Positions 57,263-64,000 of a stretch of 64,000 nt of DNA are shown one piece after another. The translations under genes were made by a program, and so were the position numbers. The number at the start of each line of letters is the position of its first letter. Positions within the stretch are counted from its first letter, which is position 1. The notes under the pieces were generated by a model, which had not been told where the DNA came from, did no database searches, and was given only the letters and a program-made list of their open reading frames with translations. This DNA is from Tolypeutes matacus (lineage: Eukaryota > Chordata > Mammalia > Cingulata > Chlamyphoridae), in the NCBI GenBank assembly GCA_026826555.1, contig JAKSZT010054565.1, forward strand, positions 9,568,608-9,632,607, given 5' to 3'.

Positions 57263-57625
57263 GTGCTACAAACTTTATTTTTGAAGAGGTTTTAGATTGC
57301 AGAAAAATTACATAGGAAGTATAAGGGATTCCCATATAACCCCTCCCACATCTTCCTTTCTTGATAACATCTTACAATAGTGTGGTACATTTGTTACAAT
57401 TGATGAATAAATATTGAAGTGTTGCTACTAACCAAGGTCTATAGTTTACATTGTGGTTTATACTTAATTCCAATGCCCTAAAAATGCCCTATGTTCCACC
57501 TATTATTCCCTCTCCCTCCCCTCAGAACCTCTAGTAATCACTATCTTTATATCACTTTATATCAATGTTAGATGTTCTTCCATTACTACAATAATAATAA
57601 GTTTACTTTGTCTGTGGCTGTATTA
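57263..57625 (-). mobile_element. L1 3' UTR, antisense
   Basis: AACTTTATTTTTGAAGAGG, TTTTAGATTGCAGAAAAATT, TTGTTACAATTGATGAATAA and CTATTATTCCCTCTCCC match 21835-22200. It is the 3' end of a new minus-strand L1. Confidence 0.78.
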
Positions 57626-58113
57626 CCCCCTTATGTTTGTTCATTTCTCATCCTTGAAGATTTGGGAGGGTGATGCCCTTTCTCCTTCAGATTGAGAGGG
57701 TTCTTAGATCTTATGGGGCAGATGGATGAAACTGTCTTGCTTGCAGTTATAGATACTCTCTGGTTTGGGGGATGGTGGTTGTCCATCATCACAATTTTGT
57801 TAGTTGTCCTAGGCAAATCCAATGAACTGGAGAGTAGGTGTTGGTCGCAACTCTGCTGAGATTCAGGGCTCAACTGGCATATGAAGAGACCAAAAGGTTT
57901 AAGTCTCTGGGACATATAGTTAATGAACATAGTGCTAATTATAGGTTCAAATAAAAGGGCAGAAGAGCCATGTGTAGGGAATTTATAAATGAGTCTAACT
58001 CTGTTACATTGGGGAAATAGGTTGTCATATATTCCAAGATAAGACCCATGGAGAGGGTACTTATTTCAAGGGTTGTGTGCCTTTCCTATAGTGACCAGAT
58101 GTCTCTAGAGCAC
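57626..58113 (-). mobile_element. Probable continuation of L1 3' UTR, antisense
   Basis: It is not similar to L1 coding sequence. It lies between the L1 3' end (57263-57625) and the same-orientation ORF2 tail (59240-60297), and the LTR at 58114-58737 splits it. The simplest reading is an unusually long lineage-specific L1 3' UTR. It could also be a separate insertion. An antisense open stretch at 57631-57930 has no domain. Confidence 0.4.
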
Positions 58114-58737
58114 TGTATTAGTCAGCCAAAGGGGTGCTGATGCAAAATACCAGAAATCTGTTGGTCTTTATAAAGGGTATATATGTGGAGTAGAAGTTTT
58201 CAGTTACCAGGCCATAAAGCATAAGTTTCTTCTTTCACCAAAGTCTGTTGCCATGTGTTGGAGCAAAACAGCTGCCAACAATTGCCAGGGTTCAGGCTTC
58301 TTGGGTTCCTCTCTTCCCAGGGCTCCGTTTCTCTCCAGGCTCAGCTCCTCTGTTTCCTCCACAAGGTCAGCTGTAGACTATGAGGCTCCCTAGGCTTTGT
58401 CTCTCTCCACAAGGCCAGCTGTAGACCATCAGGCGAATGGCTCGTCTCTATCCCAGGGCCTTCTCTCCTTCCTCATGACCAAGCTCCTCTGTCTGCTCGC
58501 CTACCCAGGCTCCAGCTTCAAAACTCCAACTCAAAACACTCCAACTCTGTCCTTTGCCATGTCTTTTACCTTTGAGACCCCACCCACCAAGGGGCGGGGC
58601 TCAACGCCCTACTGACATGGCCCAGTCAATGCCCTAATCATAACTTAATCATGCCCAGATGAACAGACCAGTTTACAAGCATAATCCAATATCTATTTTT
58701 GGAATTCATAACTATATCAAATTGCCAAACTGCTACA
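58114..58737 (-). mobile_element. Solo LTR (MaLR-like), antisense, 4-of-5 duplication
   Basis: The antisense strand starts TGTATTAGTCAGCCAAAGGG and ends CAAATTGCCAAACTGCTACA. AGCAC precedes it and AGCCC follows. It is the same family as 56143-56649 in the opposite orientation. Confidence 0.9.
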
Positions 58738-59240
58738 AGCCCTCAGGAGAACCCCTGTTTGAGGCTTTATTTACTGCGGCAGTTAGTGAGATCTGCCTAA
58801 GACATGCCCCTAGAATGACCTTCCAACTCATTTTGAAATCTCTTAGCTGTAAAAACTCTTTTTTATCTAATATTTCTTCTTTTTGGTCAAGGTCTTTTTC
58901 CAAGTGCACGACTGGTTGGTGCTTGGTATTCATCCCTCGGTGCAAGGGGAGCTTATCCCCATAGTAATGTCCCATGCTTGGGGGGAAGGTAGTGTGTCTA
59001 TTTGCTGGGTTTGGATTAGAGAGAGGCCATATTTGAGTAGCAAGGAGGTTTTCAGAAAATAACTCTTAGGCAATAGTTATTATTAGGCTAAGTTTTAACT
59101 TTACAAGAATTTAAAGTTCATAAGTACAAGCATTAATATTGAGGGCTTGGCATATTGATCTGTTTTCTTTTATTAGGCAATGTACTTTTATTAGCCTATG
59201 TACTTGGGAGATTCTTGCCCCTCTACTTGAGAAATAGCAG
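58738..59240 (-). mobile_element. Probable L1 3' UTR, right part, antisense
   Basis: It continues 57626-58113 across the LTR. It has no coding sign and no recognised motif. Confidence 0.35.
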
Positions 59241-60297
59241 GACTCCCCAATACGGAAGTTTAATATTTCATTGTTTATTATGTGTGTCTCCACCCACTGA
59301 GATAACACCCTATGATAAGATGAGCACAAACATATTCCATGAAGGCATGCCCCAGGTTCACCCTTCCCCACACATCCCCCTACCACTGACACCCTGCACC
59401 AGTGACCCTCCTCTGCCATAGCTGCCAAAAGAACACACACAATTATATTCTCAACCACAGTCCTCCACTACCCCAGAGCTCACATGTTCTTTCCTCTAGC
59501 CCTCCCACAGTTCCATGGATAGCCCAACCCACCCCCTAGCCCTGCATATCCTCAAACTCCAGCACCATGACCCCACTTATATCCCTGCAACAACATCACC
59601 CCCACCCACTGCCAAACCACCCTCATCCACCTTATCATAGATTCTGCCCAGATTGAGCTTCAGCCCCTCCCTCTCTATTCTATTTCTATCTCCTGATAAC
59701 CTATCTTCCAGACTTTATCTCTGTGAGTCTGCTCAATATCCTTAGTTCATTTCAGTGAGATTATGCAATATTTGTCTTTTAGTGACTGACTTACTTCACT
59801 CACTTTAAGGTCTTTGAGATTCATCCATGTTGTTCTTTGTGTCAATAATTCATTCCTTCTTACATCTGAGTAATTGTCCATCATATAGATATGCCACATT
59901 TTGATTATCCATTCATCTGTTGATGGATATTTGGGTTGCTTCCACCTTTTGGCAGTAGTGAATAATGCCGTGATGGACATTGGTGTGCATATATCTGTCC
60001 ATGTCACTGCTTTCAATTCTTCTGGATATATTTCGTAGTGGGGTGGCTGGATCATATGGCAATTCTATGATTAGCTTCCTGAGGAACCACCAAACCATCT
60101 TCCACAGTGGCTCCACCATTCTACATTCCTACCAGTAGTGGATGAGTGTTTCCATTCCTCTATATCCTCTCTAACACTTGTAGCTTTCTGTTATTTTTTT
60201 AAATAGCAGCCAGTCTAATAGGTATAAGATAATATCTCATTGTAATTTTGCTTTGCATTTCCCTAATAGCTAGTGATGTTGAACATCTTTTCATGTG
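59241..60297 (-). mobile_element. L1 ORF2 C-terminal region, antisense
   Basis: CACCCTATGATAAGATGAGC, then TTGGCAGTAGTGAATAATGC, TCTTCCACAGTGGCTCCACC and TTTGCATTTCCCTAATAGC are antisense L1 ORF2 tail blocks. It is cut by the LTR at 60298. Confidence 0.8.
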
Positions 60298-60920
60298 TGC
60301 ATTAGTCAGCCAAAACGGATGCTGATGCAAAGTATCAGAACTCTGTTGACTTTTATAAAGGGTATTTATTTGGGGTAGAAGCTTACAGTTACCAGGCCAT
60401 AAAACATAAGTTACTTCCCTCACCAAAATCTGTTGCCACGTGTTGGAGCAAGATGGCTGCTGACGTCTGCCAATGTCAGACATCAGCTCAGGCTTCCTGG
60501 GTTCTTCTCTTCCCAAGGCTTGTTTCTTTCTGGGCTCAGCTTCCCTGCTCTCGCCACAAGTCCAGCTGTAGACTATCAGGTGACTGGCTCTGTCTCTTTC
60601 TCTGGGGCTCGATTCTCTCCAGGCTCAGCTGCTCTGCTCCTCTGTGTGCTTACTTCCCGGGCTCCAGCTCAAAACTCCAGCATCAAAACCCCAACTCTGT
60701 CCTTTGCCATGTCTTTTCTCTGTGAGTTCCTGCCCACCAAGGGGGCAAGGCTGCAACGTCCTACTGATATGGCCCAATCAAAGCCTTAATCATTATTTAA
60801 TCAAGTGAAAGTGAAACCTCTGAATCCAATATAATCTAATATGCCTGGAAGGACAGACCAGTTTACAAGCATAATCCAATATCTATTTTTGGAATTCATA
60901 AGCAACATCAAACTGCCACA
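60298..60920 (-). mobile_element. Solo LTR (MaLR-like), antisense
   Basis: The antisense strand starts TGCATTAGTCAGCCAAAACG and ends AACATCAAACTGCCACA. It is the same family as 58114-58737; TATTTATTTGGGGTAGAAGC is the antisense poly-A region. The flanks ATGTG and CACAT do not form a direct duplication, so part of the site may be altered. Confidence 0.87.
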
Positions 60921-61425
60921 CACATAGCTGTGCATTTATTATTTCAATCATTTTTAAAACATTTTTATTATTCTAATAATAATAATAATAAACAAAAAAC
61001 AAAAAACTCATCACCTCTCCATCTCTCTATGCTTCCCCTACCATACATAGCTGCTCTTCTGTTTCTATCTCTAGTTTATTTGTATTTATATTTTGTAAAA
61101 ACAATCTTATATATGCAATATTACCCATATTCTTATTTCAAATGAGGTTTCACTATGTTATACAGTCCCATGTTATATTTGTTAGCTTTCCTTCTAGTAA
61201 TATACATGACCTTACACTTTCTCTTTCAACCACTGTCACCCATATAGCAGCTCTGCTAATTCCAAACACTATGATGTGCTTTGACCATTTCTATTCATTT
61301 GTAAAGATTTACAAACAACCTTCTTACCAATTCTGCACAGATTAACTCTCAGCTTTCCATTATCTACCCTCATTCTCTTTTCTGGTGACCTATATTCTAA
61401 TTATTAACTCCATGAATTTATACAA
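60921..61425 (-). mobile_element. L1 3' UTR and ORF2 tail start, antisense
   Basis: ATTATTTCAATCATTTTTAA and (TAA)n at 60967-60985, TCTCCATCTCTCTATGC, TTATACAGTCCCATGTTAT and AGCAGCTCTGCTAATTCC resemble 41630-41880 and follow the 3'-UTR order. Near 61425 the text jumps forward into ORF2. Confidence 0.65.
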
Positions 61426-63008
61426 TATATTTAGTCTTCTAATCCATCTTGAGTTCACTTTTATATAGGGCATGAAATGGTGATCCTCTCTTATTCTTTT
61501 TGATATAGATATCCAGTTCTCCAAGCCCCATTTGTTGACGAGACTATTCTGTCACAATTGAGTGGGCTTGGTGCCCTTGTCAAATAGCAGTTGGCTGTAT
61601 ATGCATGGGTCTATATCAGAACTATCAATTCGGTTCTAAGCACCATATGTTGAAGACTTCTGTGTACAAATCTTTTACATATTGAGTTAGTTTTATTCCT
61701 AGATATTTGATTCTTTTAGTTGCTATTGTAAATGGAATTTTTTCTTGATTTCCTCCTCAGATTGCTCATTATTAGTGTACAGAAATGCTACTGGTTTTTG
61801 TGTGTTGATCTTATATCCCACTGCTTTATTGAACTTGTTTATCCACTGTAGAAGCTTTATTGTAGATTTCTCAGGGCTTTCTACATATAGGATCATGTCA
61901 TCTTCAAATATTGAAAATTTTACTTCTTCCTTTCCCATTTGAATTCTTTTATTTCTTTTTTTTGCCTAAGTGCTCAAGCAAATACTTCTAATACAATGTT
62001 AAACAAACATGGTGACATTGGGCATCCTTGCCTTGTTCCAAATCTTAGAGAGAAAGCCTTTAGCATTTCACTATTGAATATGATGTTAGCTGTGGGGTTT
62101 TCATATATAAACTTTATTATGTTGAGGAAGTTTCCTTCTATTCCTATCTTTTGAAGTGTTTTTATCAAGAAAGTGGGCTTTATCTTGTCAAAGGCTTTTT
62201 TTGGATAGAGATGATCACGTGGTTTTTTTCCTTTGATCTGTTAATGTGGTGTATTACATTGATTGATTTTCTTATGTTGAACCATCCTTGCATACCTGGG
62301 ATAAAACCCATTTGATTATGGTGTATAATTCATTTGATGTGTTGTTGGATATGATTACAAGCATTTCGTTGAGGATTTTTGCCTCCAAATTCATTAGAAA
62401 TATTGGTCTGTAGTTTTCTTTTATTGTGGCATCTTTATGTGGCTTTGGTATTAGGGTGATGTTGACATCATAGTATGAGTTAGTAACATGCCCTCTGCTT
62501 CTATTTTTTGGAAAAATTTAAGCAGAATTGGTATTAGTTCTTTCTCAAATTGCTGGTAGAATTCACCAGTTAAGCCATCTGGTACTGGTCTTTCCTTGGT
62601 TTGGAGGTTTTTGATGACTAATTCAATTTCACATCTTGTGATTGGTCGGTTGAGTTATTCTTTTTCTTTTTTCATCAGTGTAGGTGGCTCATATATTTCT
62701 AGAAATTTGACCATTTCATCTAAGTTATCCATCTTGTTGGCATACAGTTTTTCAATGTATGCTCTTATGGTACTCTTTATTTCTATGGGATCAGTGGTGA
62801 TATCCCCTCTCTCATTTTTAAATTTTATTTATTCACATCTTCTTTCTTTTTTTCTTTGTAAGTCTTATGCATTTTTCGTCCCTAACTTCTTTTTAATGCT
62901 TATTTTTCATATTTCCTAGGTTTCTTGTAGTCTACCATTTTGAGTTCTGATCATTTCCTTTTGTACTTTTTTCCAGATATATTATTTGCAGTTAACATGT
63001 GTAACCAT
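61426..63008 (-). mobile_element. L1 ORF2, antisense, with the endonuclease region deleted
   Basis: Antisense order: the block for the ORF2 tail (CTTCTAATCCATCTTGAGTT), then reverse transcriptase. At about 62855 it jumps to inter-ORF text (GTAAGTCTTATGCATTTTTC), equivalent to about 9737 of the L1 at 5085-13045. The endonuclease half is gone. An LTR at 63009-63509 follows. Confidence 0.85.
61723..62168 (-). pseudogene. L1 reverse transcriptase core, broken
   Basis: Two open segments encode it. 62168-61974 carries [17 protein letters not shown] and [16 protein letters not shown] (block B'). 61938-61723 carries F-E-D-D-M-I-L-Y, the YADD-type catalytic motif with Ala changed to Glu and both aspartates kept. 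The two segments are in different frames. Confidence 0.85.
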
Positions 63009-63509
63009 TGGCCAATTTGATGTAATTATGAATTCCAAAAATATAATTGGATCATGCTTGTAAACCAATCTGTTAATCTGGGCATGATTAGGTTATGATT
63101 AGGGCATTGAGCCCCACCCCTTGGTGGGTGGAGAATCAAATATAAAAGGCATGGCAAGAACAGTTTTGAGCAGCAGTTCTTGAGAAGCAGTTTTGATGTT
63201 GGAAAGAAGGCCCCAGGAGAAGAGAAGTGAGCCATTCGCATGATAGTCTACAGATGACCTTGTGGAGGAACTAGAAGAGCTAAGCCTGGAGAGAAATGCT
63301 GCCCCAGGAAGAGAGGAACACAAGAAGCCTGAACCCTGGCAAATGTTGGCAGCTGTCCTGCTCCAACACGTGGCAATGAACTTTGGTGAGAAGAAACTTA
63401 ACGCTTTATGGCCTGGTATCTGTGGACTTCTACCCCAAATAAATACCCTTTGTAAAGACCAACCCATTTTTAGTATTTCACATTAGCACCCTTTTGGCTA
63501 ACTAATACA
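63009..63509 (+). mobile_element. Solo LTR (MaLR-like), plus
   Basis: It starts TTGGCCAATTTGATGTAATT (the first bases have changed from TGTGGCAGTTTG) and ends TTGGCTAACTAATACA. ACCAT/CCAT stands on both sides. A TATA box lies at about 63138 (CAAATATAAAAGGC) and a poly-A region at about 63438. It is very close to 56143-56649, but without the 15-bp expansion. Confidence 0.9.
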
Positions 63510-64000
63510 CCATGGGTCTTAAATTTAACACTATAAGTCTATAACAATCACCTTTGATTTGATACAAACAACATCAATAGCATAGACATACACTGTTCCT
63601 ATACCCTCCATCCCCCACCTTTTTTTTTTTGTATTCATTATAAATCTTTCTACATGTATTCTAAAACCACAGAGTAATCATAACTTTTTATGCATTTGCA
63701 TTTTTAAACCTGTAAGAATTAAAAAGTAGGGTTACATATTAAAAATACAATAAATCCACACTGGCATTTATAATTACCCAATTGGCTATGTTTATCAAAG
63801 GTCTTTGTTTTTTCATGCTAGTTTGATCCACTACCTAGTGTCCTTTCTTTTCTGTCTGAAGAACTCCAGTTTGCACTGCTGGTAGGGCAGGTCTGGTGTT
63901 GACTAATTCCCTCACCTTTTGTTTGCCTGTGTATGTCTTAATCTCTCCCCCTACTCCCCTTTTTTGAAGGACAGTCTCACTGTATATAAAATTCTTGGTT
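63510..64000 (-). mobile_element. L1 inter-ORF region and ORF1 C-terminus, antisense
   Basis: TTAAATTTAACACTATAAGT to CATTTGCATTTTTAAACCTG matches 10090-10310. CTGTCTGAAGAACTCCAGTT, TAGGGCAGGTCTGGTG and CCTCACCTTTTGTTTGCC match the ORF1 C-terminus at 10430-10510. It runs out of the window. Confidence 0.82.

Overview
The window looks like a gene-poor, retrotransposon-dense piece of a xenarthran genome, most probably an armadillo (Dasypus or a close relative). The main clue is the set of tRNA-derived SINEs of the armadillo DAS type. They have a head resembling GGGAAGCGGATGTGGCTCAA, a B-box-like GGTTCGATTCC, and an AAATAAATAAAATC-type tail. They occur at 5147-5340, 24555-24743, 28828-28928 and 29511-29780, and on the minus strand at 9836-10047, 10534-10635 and about 51232-51640. 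I found no intact protein-coding gene, no tRNA or rRNA gene, no CRISPR array and no CpG island. Family names are from memory of consensus sequences; no search was run.

Layout. 1-4840: plus-strand L1 pieces (a 5' end with ORF1, then two 3' ends), an A-rich tract and a (TG)n repeat. 4905-13045: 3'-UTR scraps and then one nearly complete but dead minus-strand L1 with nested SINEs, one LTR and a small L1 insertion. 13045-20400: an LTR-like imperfect palindrome with a TATA box, old LTRs, an L1M-like piece, a MIR, a solo LTR (16996-17629) and about 2 kb of unassigned sequence. 20400-34790: stacked L1 copies, mostly plus strand, cut by a long LTR, by a solo LTR with a perfect 5-bp target duplication (27940-28391), by two MaLR-like LTRs and by SINEs. 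34800-36000: old repeats including a hAT-type element with an 8-bp target duplication. 36185-38995: L1 with its 5' end but no 3' end. 39000-41350: mixed sequence with one exon-like open segment.

41358-44788 holds two LTRs, each split by an L1 insertion, and a 100-N assembly gap. 44789-53280 is the least repetitive part: MIRs, three nested or neighbouring LTRs, one DAS SINE, and no convincing exon. 53283-64000 is again L1, all minus strand, interrupted by four LTRs of one TATA-containing, MaLR-like family.

No set of genes works together here. The biology is the history of insertion: TPRT-type L1s, the SINEs they mobilised, and LTRs reduced to solo copies by recombination. I did not find a convincing new system. 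The observations most worth checking are the artefact-like gap, the palindromic LTR at 13.6 kb, the structural changes inside L1 copies, and the exon-like segment at 39.3 kb.
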